Shown here in pieces: positions 46,040-57,720 of a DNA stretch of 64,000 bases. Each line of letters opens with the position of its first letter. Within the stretch, counting starts at the first letter, position 1. Below the pieces are notes generated by a model. That model saw only the letters and a program-made list of their open reading frames with translations, was not told the DNA's origin and searched no databases. Location: contig JACCGJ010023307.1 in the NCBI GenBank assembly GCA_013407085.1, positions 52,054-116,053 of the forward strand, given 5' to 3'. Both the position numbers and the translations under genes were made by a program. This stretch comes from Atriophallophorus winterbourni (Eukaryota > Platyhelminthes > Trematoda > Plagiorchiida > Microphallidae).

Positions 46040-46970
46040 AATAATTGTATGGAATTATGGGCTTCTATGTGGGCTTTATGGTGACGATACTCGAATCCGA
46101 ACAATGATTAGTTGGGAATTTACATGCTATGCATCAATGACGCTCGCATGATTTAGAGTTGAGAAACGCTTAACAAAAATTTATTTACTAAGTTTTGTGG
46201 TAAACTAGAACGCTTACTTTTCCGAGATTTGATTATAACTATGTTCTATAGTTCATACATGCGAAGTCTCATTTATTTTTCTTCCGCCATTTGATGCACA
46301 TGTTGATCCTAATAATAATGTTCTTTCATAATGAAGTCTAACAAATCGACACCCTTCGTGGAACGTGTGTGCATGATGGAACTAAGCAAATGTGACTTTT
46401 TGTTCATGCTCATGTTTTAAAAGCCGGCCTACATCGTTGTGAGCTCATGCGATCGAACAGGTTTTTCATTCCTACCTTATGCAACCGCGTCATGCTAACG
46501 AAATTTGTTTCCGTGTTTTATTTATGTAATAATTTTCTGCGCATACCAATCTTGCACGGCATAACTGTTGACTGAAAGCAGCAGGAAGTCCTATCTTTAG
46601 GTGTTTGTTTGTGATAATAATGCATTCATATGGACCTTCGTGTTTCTCTAATTTTAATCTTAAACACGGGGTGATATATTCCATATGAATAATAAAAATT
46701 AAACAGATTTCTATTTTGCCATACCTTGTTTATTGCAGTTACTCTCAATGTTTTCTTCATTTGAAGTATATGCTTATTTGCCTTTGTAAACAAACGAATT
46801 TTAAAGGAAGTTTTTCCCGATGCTTAACAGTGAATGCCATCAGCAAACTAACGTGTACGACTTTAGGTTTCATTTCATGTCTATGCACCTGATCCTAGTT
46901 TGGTTGTTCTCAAGTACCTCGTTTATGGTTTTAACGTGTATGCTACTAAAATGTTGCATTTTCAGATGAA
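46040..46970. repeat. R tail and module U, copy 2
   Basis: 46040-46160 is R-tail sequence; the rest matches 38100-38898 and 51545-52190. Confidence 0.8.
46556..46564 (-). pseudogene. 9-bp micro-exon remnant (U copy 2), GC donor
   Basis: Acceptor CAGTCAACAG is kept; the donor is GCAAGATT instead of GTAAGATT. GC donors can work, so it is not certain that the exon is dead. It would add M and P. Confidence 0.3.
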
Positions 46971-46974
46971 TCGT

Positions 46975-47745
46975 AGAACCATGGTGTTGAATATTGTGTT
47001 TATGATGAGGGAGGGCATTCATCAAAATCGATTTCGGAGATAGGACCGGAATTGATTAGAAAAACTTAACCCACATTATCATACAAAGGTATGTCAAACT
47101 CCCGCTACTTCAAGCGCAATCAGACCGTGATCCTAGATTCCGGATTTCGTATGTGTGTTATAGAAATGCATGCATATTATTCTTTGTTTTTCTGTCATTT
47201 TAATCATCAACATGTGGATTTATTTTTCATATGATGTAGAAAAAGCTGCGAAGGACGAAAACATTATGCGCCTATGATGTACAACTATGCAACTATTTAT
47301 AAATATTTAAATCAGAATGGACCTATTGAATTTCTTGGAAGTGGAACATGTTTAAATTGATCGACAAAGCAGAATATTTAGTAATCAGATTTGAAATAAC
47401 TTTCGATACACAAACGAAGCGTGAAGTTACAGTAGAGGAATAGAAAAACATTTTTAGGGCAACCATCGAACTACACATTTGCTTAAAACCGTTGTGCAGG
47501 CGATTGCTCAACGGATGAAGAACTATTTTAAACTTAGGATCACAGCTGTGGTAACCACCTCAACCCTGGACGCACAATATATAGATTCCAATATTTATCA
47601 AACAAATAACAGATTAGTGTTTGTCTAAAGATTTGAAATAGTGTCGTCGTTAGAACTTCAAATGCCCGTAGTTAACACACCTCATGTGTACTTAACGGTA
47701 ACTTGAAAACAAGGATCGTTACGTTTTGCAGATTATGGTTGTATT
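46975..47745. repeat. Modules V (copy 2) and Q (copy 2)
   Basis: 46975-47275 matches V; 47315-47745 matches the first part of Q (TTTCTTGGAAGTGG.ACA, GGCAACCATCGAACT). Confidence 0.8.
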
Positions 47746-48135
47746 ACGAACTATCTACTTCATGGTGAGCTGCAATTGGAAAGTCGAGTATTGGGCAGAC
47801 CGAACTGGCGGTACGAAAACGTTTGCAAATGAGATATAAAAGCTCTTGGCATTGACCCGTCCAGTTTGGCAGAACTTTCTCTTGACCGCTCACATTGTGT
47901 AAAGGGTCGTCTGCAAGCTGGGATGGAGAAGATAGAGCTCTTAGCTGCTGGTCTTAGATCACGCCGCCTGCGTGCAACTGATGCATTACAACCGATATCT
48001 GATTTTGTTTTGCCGGCGCTGTGCGAAAGATTGTTTTTCCCGAATCGGACTGTTTAGTATTCCTAAAAGCTGCAGAACATGATCATTCACGCGAATTTGA
48101 TGTACATACATGGTCGACATCGACCAAAGGAGGCC
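47746..48135 (+). mobile_element. LINE 3' end (C2H2-tailed LINE fragment)
   Basis: Follows Q without a break. It codes GRPNWRYKNVCK, then SLDRSHCVKGRLQAG, with a decayed zinc-finger region, and ends in the GATGTACATACATGG 3' UTR shared with 59700. The Q copies at 29.4 and 53.2 kb stop in the middle of this element. Confidence 0.8.
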
Positions 48136-48780
48136 AACAACGACAACTTATCATCAAGACACCAGAGAAATGCTGCTTAATCTAATAACATAGCTTTCCG
48201 CGCGGCATTCCAGGTCCCTATTCCAATGGCTCCTAAATGGTATCCGCAGTGGTCCTTGTTCACCCAAACAAATAGATTCGACATATGAGCAATATATTAT
48301 GATCAAACAAATCCAGATAATAACAGCGAAATTGGTGGAACATATGCGAGATTACACCAAACTAACATAGTTTATTCTGGGCCTATTAAAATTCTCCATC
48401 AAACACACCGTACATAGATATTTTGAATTGATGAAAATGATATCGCTATTCACACCGCCCAATTTTTGTATATATTGGAAAGTGTATTGAGTGACCTATA
48501 ACGATTATGAATCCACACAATACAATATTCAAAGCTGTATAAGTTAGAAGCATGGGTTAAATTTTCAACCAACCAGGTGCTCCTAAAATAAAAAAATGGT
48601 TTTCAAAGTTATACCTGAATACCTTTGTCACAGTCAAACATGGGATAATCATTCGACACAGACTAATATATGTGACACGATAAAATTACTTATAATTCTG
48701 ACTATTTGCCATCATTTGTTTGATAAAGTGAGACTATGTCTTGATAACCTCATATCTGGAAAAAGCCGTAAAAGATCATA
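48136..48780. repeat. Module N, copy 1
   Basis: Matches 56575-57200 (CAACTTATCATCAAGACACCAGAGAAATGC, TTTCCGCGCGGCATTCCAG, TGTATATATTGGAAAGTG). The end includes a GATGGCAAATAGTCAG-like block on the minus strand, a distant relative of the M hammerhead region. Confidence 0.8.
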
Positions 48781-48855
48781 TAATATATATTATATATATC
48801 TAATATATATATATATATATATATATAGATATATATATATATATATATATATATT
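48781..48855. repeat. (TA)n-rich microsatellite
   Basis: Imperfect TA run with interspersed TC and GA, partly palindromic. Confidence 0.95.
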
Positions 48856-48865
48856 GGTCAAACTT

Positions 48866-50830
48866 GAGCGGCTCGAGTGCTTGACTACAAATCACTATGT
48901 GATTGTGTGTTTCAATATCGTGTTTCGTTTTACAAAACCCATGCAACAGCGGCATTCAATTTTAAACTTGTTTACTAGTAACCACATTCTCACAGTAAAC
49001 ACATGATAGTCGAACGATAGATTGTTTAAAAAATGCTTATTAGCATGCATTTTTATCACACACAAAAACTACGATATTTCATTACATCAATATCAAATAA
49101 ACGTAAAGCAGTAACAATATCGATACAGCACGGTTTGTTGTCACTATTCGTTTGAGATGTTTGCTATTTTACATGCTGCGTTTTGTATATCTATTGGCAG
49201 TTTCAAATAAGTTGGCTAAATCCACAGGAACAAATCAATGAACGAATGAAGATCACGAAATTCAATAATACTGCACACATGTCACGATCCGCCGTTGATA
49301 CATACATGCTGTAAGGGTAAACGGGCCTAGCTAAATTTAGATCAATATACGGAAATAACATTGATCTGATAATACTATGAAACCTATAACCAAAAGTACC
49401 GCGCATGCGGAAGATCTTACTATTAATGCCATGGTCTTAAATACATATCCGAATCTGCGTTCATTTCAAACGTAAACTCCTGTGTCACTCTTATTGATGC
49501 TTTTCTTGGTATTCAAATCGATGAGATTAACCTCATACCCGTGTCCTGAGAAACTTGATTGATTGAAAAGTGGTTATTCCAAGATTAGTTCCATTGTGCA
49601 ATTTCTCAAAACACACGTTATTGTTTACATCTTGAGGTGGGAGACTTTTTACACGCTGTTTTTTGAAGTTATGATAAAAGTTAGTTTTTTTGAACGATGA
49701 TACATAAGTAAATCAGCATTGAGACGCAAATTATTTTGTTACTTCATTCCAAAAACATTTGTATCCCCAATCCATTTTCTCATCCATTCAACCAGTAGAT
49801 AAACGGCACGAGTGCCGTTGAAGTTTTCCATGTGAGAAATGTAAGCCACAATACAGACGATCGTTGACAGAATAGATGTACTACGCATTAGACAGTGCGT
49901 GTGTGACTAATACACTAACGTCTTGAACAACGAAACAATGCGAGCAATTAGTTCATCAAAGTTAACTTCATCAAGAGAAGTGCACATTTTTTTCTCTCAA
50001 TGTTTTATAACATAAAGCTGTCCCATTCTCCTCAGGAGAAAGAAATAAATCAGTGATAAAATAAGAAAAACAGTTCATTCCATTTTTTGTTGATATGTTA
50101 TTTTGCTATAAAATTTAAATTCCTTCACCTTCATTAAAAGCTATGAATAATCAATGTTTTTAATGAAAATATATTGCGCTCGGAAAACCAATATGCATTA
50201 TTCCTTTCTAAAATAAGACAAAACAATACGAAACTAAGATCTGTGGTATCGTGAGGACGTTTAATGGCACGACACATGTAGATCTATGGGATGAATATGT
50301 ATGTTTCTTCTGTGAATGTGTTTATGGCCAAATTGCAACCAGAGTGCTTAGCAATAGGTTTTGTAGTTTGTTCCAGGTAAACAAAACTCACAAAATAAAA
50401 ATGTTCACTTCAGTTAAGTTGCGATTGAGGCACAGTCGAATTCAATGTGTAAGCCTTTGAGTTATATCAGCCTCATAGATAAAACAATATGTATCTTACT
50501 GAGAGATATTCAGTAGTTAAAAACTGTAAGTTAATTGTGTGTGCATGACGCGGAATATCGAATAAACACAAGCTTGTGGCAAGCACATTTTTCGTTGTAC
50601 CAGTCTTACATCAACGTAGTTCACAAGTTTACGCATTGGTAATCAATAAAGAATTTCAGATTCGCAATATACAAATTCATTCTCAATACTTACTTCGTTT
50701 TATTGATTTGGTTCGGGTAACTGTAAAATGAACAAAATCAAATACATTTTTGATCATGGACCTACAGTTTGCGTAAGCTGATGATTTACGAATATACAAT
50801 AAATGATATTCACAAAAATCTTGTGAGTTT
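48866..50830. repeat. Module P, copy 2
   Basis: Collinear with 26425-28790, starting with the inverted half-M unit (48866-48975) and lacking about 300 bp between 49395 and 49402 relative to copy 1. Confidence 0.85.
50694..50720 (-). CDS. 27-bp micro-exon candidate in module P copy 2
   Basis: Acceptor ATTTTACAG and donor GTAAGTATT (50688-50693), as in the 18-bp copy at 28633. It encodes TRTKSIKR in the shared phase; the three extra codons lie at its 3' end. Confidence 0.55.
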
Positions 50831-51430
50831 GAGTATTTGCTACAATGGTCGGTACAATGATTTATTAATTTCCGGTGGGATACAAACAAATTGAACCCGC
50901 CGTAGGAAGTAGCTCACGGCATGACCGATTGGACTCGTGTGAATGTTACACAATGATGCAACCGTAAATAATAACTAGACATGCATAATCTTTCATACAG
51001 ATTCGAATAACTTTTATTCCTAAATTATAAAATGGAACATAGTATTGATAGAACGAATTGTGAATGGATACAAAACAACCTCACCTAACTAACCATGTAT
51101 AAATCTGATTTTGAAAGGCGCAAGTATGATCTTGAACCATCTCTTCGTTCGCTCAAAATTTATGATAGAGAAAACTATCCACTTCATTGTGATGCACGTC
51201 GAAATTATGGTGACTTTATCTACCAGTATGATCATCATTTACAGACTGGCGGATATCAATATGGACGCTGAAATCTAGCAAACGGCGTTCACGTAAAAGT
51301 AAATATTTGTTATTCACCTTATACATACCATTTGATACAATTTTGTTTTCGCCAAAAAACCTTAACATTGTGCGCATTACTTATTTTTGTTCACGAATTT
51401 CGTGCGCTGTGTAAACCGACCTTGTACGAG
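50831..51430. other. No gene recognised
   Basis: Parts (50970-51130) vaguely resemble the middle of R (TTTTATTC..., GAAAGGCGCAAG) but are strongly diverged. Confidence 0.35.
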
Positions 51431-52190
51431 ATCACTTTCAATAGAGTGACGTCGATAAACACTCGTTGGAATCTCGAATATTGAACGTGGTCATTCCCAA
51501 AAAAAACGTGAAACAATGAAGCCGTAACATACGCTGATAAGCGATAGGGTAATTTTAATACTTATACTAATGTTCTTCCCTAATGAAAGCTTACAAAGCG
51601 AAACACTACATGGAATGTGTGTATATGATGGAAAATAAGCAAATGTGAAGTTTTGCTCATGTTCATGTTTTCAAACCCGTTGTACATCGTTGTGAGCTGA
51701 TGTTATTAGACAGTTTGTTAGTACCCACCTCATGCAACAGTGTCATACTAACGCAAATTGTTTTTGATTCTCTCAAGTAATAATCTCATGGGCATACAAA
51801 TCTTACTCCGAATAACTGTTGACTGCAAACAGCAGAAAATCCATTCTTATGGTGTTAGTTTGTGATAATAATGCATATGGACCTTCGCATTTCTATCACT
51901 TCAATCTTTAACATAAGGTGGTATATTCCATATGAATTATGAAAATTGAACAGATCTGCATTGTACCATACCAGCTTCATTGCTGTTCGTCATTTGAAGT
52001 GTACGCTTATTTGCCTTTGTTGACAAAAAAATTGAATGGACATTTTCGCGATGTATAACATTGAATGCAATAAGAAAACTACCGTGTACGACTTCGACGT
52101 TTATTTCCAGTCTATGCACCTGATCCTATTCTGGTTGTTCTCAAGTATTTATGGTTGTGTGGTGTATACTACTGAATGATTGCTTTTCAG
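51430..52190. repeat. Modules T (copy 2) and U (copy 3)
   Basis: 51430-51560 matches 36545-36700; 51545-52190 matches 38290-38898. Confidence 0.8.
51807..51815 (-). CDS. 9-bp micro-exon candidate (U copy 3)
   Basis: Acceptor TTTGCAGTCAACAG, donor GTAAGATT (51801-51806). It adds I and R in the shared phase. Confidence 0.35.
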
Positions 52191-53375
52191 ATGAATCGGA
52201 GACGTTTGGTGTTGAATCTGTTGTTAATGATGAGGTAGGACTGTCAGCAAAATTGAAACTAGAATCGAAGAACAGACAAAGCTATTCCGGATATAGGCAC
52301 GTAATTGGTTAGAAAACCTTATTCAACATTATCATACAAAAGCTTTTCCTTATATTAAACTTCCGCTTCTTCAAGCGCATTAATGCCGTGATCCTACACT
52401 CCAGATTTCATAAGTGTGTGTTATTGAAATGCATGCATATTAGCCTTCGAGTTTCTGTTATTTCAATCCTAAACATTTGGATTTATTTTCAATATGATGT
52501 AGAAGAATTGAACAGGTTATTTATTGGACGAAATGCTGCGGAGAATGGAAACACCATGCGCTTGTGATGTACGTTCGTGGATGCCATCCACCGGAGGATG
52601 TCGACAAAAGACGTCTTCCACACAAAATAGAAAAATTCGTTTTTCATGATTGTAGTGCAACCATTTATAATTAAAAAAGAGTAAATCAGAATGCATTCAG
52701 TGATTTTCTTGGAAGTGGGACACGTTTAAATCGATCCAACAGCAGAGTATTGAGTAATCAGTGTTTCAATACCTTTCTATACAGAAATGAGTAATTATAT
52801 ATCAAACTGTAGGGTAAGTGTGTAGATACAATGATGGAAAAAAATATTTTTATGGCAACCCTATGAATAAGCATTCGCTTAAAACCTTTGTGGCCGCGAT
52901 CCCTGGACAGATGCTGAACTATTTTATACTTCGGAATACAGCTGTGGTTGAAAGTTCAGATAAATTAGCTCAAACATGAACCCACAATATATTGATTCCA
53001 ATATTTATCAGCATTATAACAGATTAGTGTTTGTCTTATTATTTGAAATAGTATCATCGTTAGAAATTTGAATGCCCCGTAGTTAAAAAACATATGTGTA
53101 ATTAACGATAATTCAAAATGCAGGATAGTTATTTTTGCAGATTATGGTCATATTCCAAACGATGTTATCCATCGCAAACGACAATTGGGACATCCAGCAT
53201 TGGGCAGACCGCACTTGCGGTACATCATACACACCATATAAACAGGATTGAGTTTATTGAAATGTTAGCATTATTCACAAACCCCGATTGATTTGTTTAT
53301 TGGAAAGTGTGATATAATTGATATAAATAGTCTATAAATCAACACAATGCAATATTCAAATCTGTATAAGTACGT
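52190..53375. repeat. Modules V (copy 3) and Q (copy 3)
   Basis: 52190-52560 matches V and preserves the empty site of the CR1 insertion seen at 38.9-40.6 kb. 52615-53375 matches 28800-29565, including the LINE scrap near 53140-53225. Confidence 0.85.
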
Positions 53376-54115
53376 ACGACAAACCACGACGTGCACACAT
53401 AAAATCCCATAGTATTTTGTGGTCAAGCACTAAAGGCGCTGATGGATCACCAAAATTATGTGTTGCAAACATCCATCACAGTAACACTTCACTACTGGTT
53501 TCTGGCTGTTTCCCGTCATCAGGTGGAGACAGGGAGATTAGTTTCACTGCTACTTAAAACAGTGGATCGATGCTAAAATAGTTTATACTTATAGGCCACT
53601 GTTGCAAAGGGTTTGAACAACAAACCTCGATGTTCAAACACTGAATTACATAGGGATTTGTGGTAAAGAAATCAAGGCTTTTATGGATGACCAAAGTGTT
53701 GTTCTGCTTACTTCCCCCAAAATAACACTGCAATACCGGTATATGACGGTTTCTCTTCATCAGGTTGACACAGTGAGATTAGGTTTAGTGAGCCTTGAAA
53801 CAGTGGAATGTGGTAGACATGTGTGTACCTGAATGCAACTGTTGAATAGGGTTCGTAAAACGAACGACGACGTTCAAACATGTAATTGAATAGTCATTTG
53901 TGGTCAAGCACTCGAGGCGCTTACTGATTACCAAAGCGATGTGTTTCTCACACACCCCGAAATTACACTACACTACGAGTTCCTGGCTGTTTGCCGTTAT
54001 CAAGTGTATACGTTTTGATTAGGTACATTGCGAATTAAAACAGTGGATGGGTGTTAAAAAAGAGTATTTTCGAATGCGACTGTTGCGTAGGGATCGCACA
54101 ACCAACCATGATGTT
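53375..54115. repeat. Satellite M tandem array 3 (about three units)
   Basis: Same unit as 29566-31005. The first unit has the minus-strand blocks CTGATGA (53516-53522) and GAAAC (53498-53502). Confidence 0.9.
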
Positions 54116-54832
54116 CAAACACAGAAATAAACAAACATATAAATAATTTTATATAAATTGTAAAACAAATAGTCAATTGCCTCCGCACTAAAAAATCTCG
54201 CATTTTCAATCTTGAAGCTCCAGCTAAATGTACCAAGGAATGCTCGCAAAACCAAAGGTAAGCATTAGCCCACTTGTAGATAGCGGCCTTGTTAATTGGA
54301 ACTAAAGCACAGTTGAGATAATTACGATAAATGAAAAGTAAAAAACAATTTCAAATCCACTGACCTCGTGTTCCCCGGGCGGCTATTAAGGTGATTGGAG
54401 AACTTATAATTATGTTTCTGTACCAATAACAATTTGTTACAGGTTATAATATGATAATCTGATTATAATCTGATATTATCTGATAAAACCGAACAAACTA
54501 TATCATGATGGGAAATGCTGTATCATTACACAGAGATTTAACTGATTGTAAGATAAACAAAACATCGATATTTTAATTAACAAGTTTTGATATCCGAAAT
54601 TAATTACGTTATGCTAACCATGATGTGAGAGAGTGCATTTTCGCGTATTGGTCTGCTCTTTGTTCAAATTAACTAGCTTACGAACACAAAGTAAATTATT
54701 ATTTCTATTCTTCGAATGTCCGGCGAGACTAATTTATATTATTTTTCAGCAAAAGGTTGTAGCACTACTTACAACTTTTATTAACAGCAATGCTGAAAGC
54801 TTAGCATGATCATTTCCACATTGCGAATTGTT
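54115..54832. repeat. Module R, copy 4 (5' part)
   Basis: Matches 31010-31690 and 35690-36370, ending at TTTATCAGGC where the RTE begins. Confidence 0.85.
54365..54382 (-). CDS. 18-bp micro-exon candidate (R copy 4)
   Basis: Donor GTCAGT (54359-54364), acceptor CTTAATAG. It encodes ARGTR in the shared phase. Confidence 0.5.
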
Positions 54833-55936
54833 TATCAGGCCGTAGACCGTGGTTCTTTATGGGACATCATGCTATCGGATGGGGTTCTATTAAAGCTCGT
54901 CGACCTAATCAGAGACTATTACAGCTCCACAAGGGGAGGTATTCGTGTCTACGGTGAAGAATCGCGTGCATTTAACTTGTACACAGGAGTCAGGCAAGGT
55001 TGCCCGCTATCGCCGGTTATGTTTAACTATGTCGTAGACTGGATAATGAACCAGGCGTTAACGGAGTATCAAGGGGTGCAAATTTCAACGAATCTATGGA
55101 TTTCCGACCTTGACTACGCTGACGATATAGTCGTTCTGGGCGACAATACCGAAATGCTGCAAAGCGTTTTAGACCGCATTAGTGCCACTGCCGCGAAAGT
55201 CGGTCTTGAGATAAACGCGGCTAAGACCAAGGCATTTTTTTATTCCGACACACCAGGCATCCAGCCACTTCGCGTCCAGGGTTGTCCGATCGAATACGTT
55301 CCAGTCTTTAAATACCTCGGCTCAAGTATATTGCCCAATGGTCAGGCGAAAGATGAAGTGAAGTTAAGGGTCGATCGTGCTCGTAATGCGTTTTTGCAGT
55401 TGAAAGGCACCCTTTGGCGCAAGCCCGGGATCAGCCTAAAAACTAAGACGCGTGTTTATCAAGCAGCGATCCGCCCTGTACTGCTTTATGGATGCGAGAC
55501 ATGGCCTTTAAGGTCACAGGATGTACGCACATTAGAAGTGTTCGACCATTGGTGCCTTAGGGTAATCTTGGGCATCCGATATACTGACCGAGTATCTAAC
55601 GCAGCCGTACGAGAGCGTTGCAGCGGACTATCTCCACTTTCCGCTCACATACAATGGCGAAGGCTGCAATGGTTTGGCCACGTCCTCCGAAAGACAGACA
55701 CAGCTCTTCCAAAACTCGTCATCAACCACAAACCCGATCGCACCTGGCGTCGGCGGCAAGGTGGCGAAGTGAAAACCTGGCTGTCAACTGTGAAACAGGA
55801 TGTAGACAACCTGGATCTGCGTAACTTAAACGCAGTTCGCAGGTGGGAACGAGACTGGATCACGATCTGCAACGATCTCGCCTCCGATCGACGTGCGTGG
55901 GCTGGTGCGATCCGAGACAACAATAAAGCCGGCTAA
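54806..55936 (+). CDS. RTE-like ORF2 fragment: reverse transcriptase and C-terminus
   Basis: A 376-codon intact frame; the first nine codons are flanking DNA. It has AVDRGSLW (end of motif A; the catalytic Asp upstream of it is lost), GVRQGCPLSP (61-70, motif B), DYADD (103-107, motif C), KTKAF, then the conserved LLYGCETWPL, RWFGHVLR-like (QWFGHVLRKTD) and a C-terminal DLASDRRAWAGAIRD. This is the order typical of RTE-clade ORF2 after the RT palm. No stops or frameshifts, so a recent insertion, but missing endonuclease and motif A makes it non-autonomous. Confidence 0.9.
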   Translation: MIISTLRIVYQAVDRGSLWDIMLSDGVLLKLVDLIRDYYSSTRGGIRVYGEESRAFNLYTGVRQGCPLSPVMFNYVVDWIMNQALTEYQGVQISTNLWISDLDYADDIVVLGDNTEMLQSVLDRISATAAKVGLEINAAKTKAFFYSDTPGIQPLRVQGCPIEYVPVFKYLGSSILPNGQAKDEVKLRVDRARNAFLQLKGTLWRKPGISLKTKTRVYQAAIRPVLLYGCETWPLRSQDVRTLEVFDHWCLRVILGIRYTDRVSNAAVRERCSGLSPLSAHIQWRRLQWFGHVLRKTDTALPKLVINHKPDRTWRRRQGGEVKTWLSTVKQDVDNLDLRNLNAVRRWERDWITICNDLASDRRAWAGAIRDNNKAG

Positions 55937-55985
55937 TCCACTCGTGGAACCAGCCGCACAAAAGTAAAAAAAGTAAAGTACTCGC
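54833..55985 (+). mobile_element. RTE-like LINE, 5'-truncated
   Basis: It starts inside RT motif A and ends after a 3' UTR of about 45 bases and an (AAAAGTA)-type tail, as in RTE elements of trematodes. The left flank is R/S sequence up to TTTATCAGGC. The right flank resembles 36770-36900, so about 380 bp of target are missing relative to the 36-kb copy. Confidence 0.9.
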
Positions 55986-56580
55986 ATTTGTAACCATTAT
56001 GAATGCACGATAGGTGTTAAACATAAACCAGTTGATGTTCATGTCATTCGGCAAAATTTTCTCAGTGCACGAACGAGTGATGATGACACACACGCTCAGC
56101 TTTCATCTCATGTCTATGCACTTGATACTAGTTTGGTTGTTCTGAAGTATCTTGTTCATGGTTGTTTGGTGTATGCTACTGAATGATTGCATTTTCAGGT
56201 GGATCGGAAAAGCTTGGTGTTGAATATTGTGTTATAAATGAGGGAGGACTGTCAGCAAAATTCAAACTAGAATCGAAGAACAGAGAAAGCGATTCCGGAG
56301 ATAGAACCGGAATTGATTAGAAAAACATAATCAACATTATCATACAAAGGCCTTTCTTATGTTGAATTTCCTATAGTTCGAGCACATTCAGACCGTGATC
56401 TTAGAGTCTGGATATCGTATGTATGCGCTATAGAAATACATGCATATTATCCTTTGTGTTTCTAACATTTCAATCATTAACATGTGAATTTATCTGCCAT
56501 ATGATGTAGAAAAATTGAACAGCTTCTTTATTCGACGGAAAGCTGCGAAGGACGAAAACATTATGCGCTTATGATGTCAA
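55986..56580. repeat. Short U piece and module V, copy 4
   Basis: 56095-56190 matches the end of U; 56190-56580 matches V. Confidence 0.75.
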
Positions 56581-57720
56581 CAACGGCAACTTATCATCAA
56601 GACACCAGAGAAATGCCGCTTACTCTAATCAGTTAGCTTTCCGCGCGGCATTCCAGATCCCTATACCAATAGCTCTGAAATTTTATCCGCAGTGGTTCTT
56701 GTTCACCCAAACAAATAGATTCGATATCAGCAAATTATTATAATCAAAAAAATCCAGATAATATCAGAAACATTGGTGAAACATATGCGAGATTACACCA
56801 AATTAACATACTTTATTCAAGGCCTATTAAAATTCTACATCAAACACACCGTACATAGAGGTTTTGAATTGATGAAAATGTTATCGCTATTCCCACACCC
56901 CAATTTTTGTATATATTGGAAAGTGTTTTAAGTGACTTAAAACGATTTTGAATCCACACAATACTATATTCAGATCTGTGTGGTTTAAAAGCATGGGTTG
57001 AAATCTCAACAAACCAGGTGCTTCTGAAATAAAGAAATAAATAATGGTTTTCAAATATATACCTGAATACCTCTGTCACAGTCAAACATGGGATTACCAT
57101 TCGACACAGACTAATATATGTGATATGATAAAATAACTTATACTTCTGACTGTTTGCCATCATTTGTTTAATAATGTGAGACTATGTTTTGATAACTTTA
57201 TATCAGCAGAAGAGCCGTAAACAATTTTATAATTGATAGCTAGGGTTATTCGCGTTCGGTTAACATACAAACAAATGACTGCTTTTGTATATATTGGAAA
57301 GTGTATTAAGAGACTTATAACGATTATGAAATCACACAATACAATCTTCAAAGCTGTATGATTTAAAAGCATGGGTTAAAATCTCAACGAAACAGGTCTC
57401 CTAAAATAAAGAAAAATAATGGTTTTCAAAGTTATATCTTAATAACTCTGTCACAGTCAAACATGGGATAACCATTCGACACAGACTTATGTATATGACA
57501 CAATAAAATGACTTATATTTCTGACTGTTTGCCATCATTTGTTTGATAAAAGGAGACTGTCTTGCTAACCTCATATCAGCAAAAGAGCCGTTAATATTTT
57601 TTTTACTTGAAAGCTAGGGTTATTTGCGTTGGTTGTTGGCTGGTTGTGTATATATACGGAAGTGTTTTAAGTGACTTATAACGATTTTGAATCCATACAA
57701 TACAATATTCAAATTTTTAT
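56581..57720. repeat. Module N, copy 2, with tandem N/M-like units
   Basis: TGTATATATTGGAAAGTGT-type landmarks at about 56908, 57287 and 57645 give periods near 379 and 358. Each unit contains ATGGTTTTCAAA, GTCACAGTCAAACATGGGAT and CTGTTTGCCATCATTTGTTT. On the minus strand the last reads AATGATGGC, AAACA, GTCAGAAAT: a decayed relative of the hammerhead-like region of M. Confidence 0.75.

Noticed and set aside
48596..49006. 136-codon plus-strand open frame
   Set aside because: It runs through the TA microsatellite and inverted M sequence; no protein-like content.
55645..55923. Minus-strand frame opposite the RTE
   Set aside because: Shadow of the intact RTE ORF2 on the plus strand.
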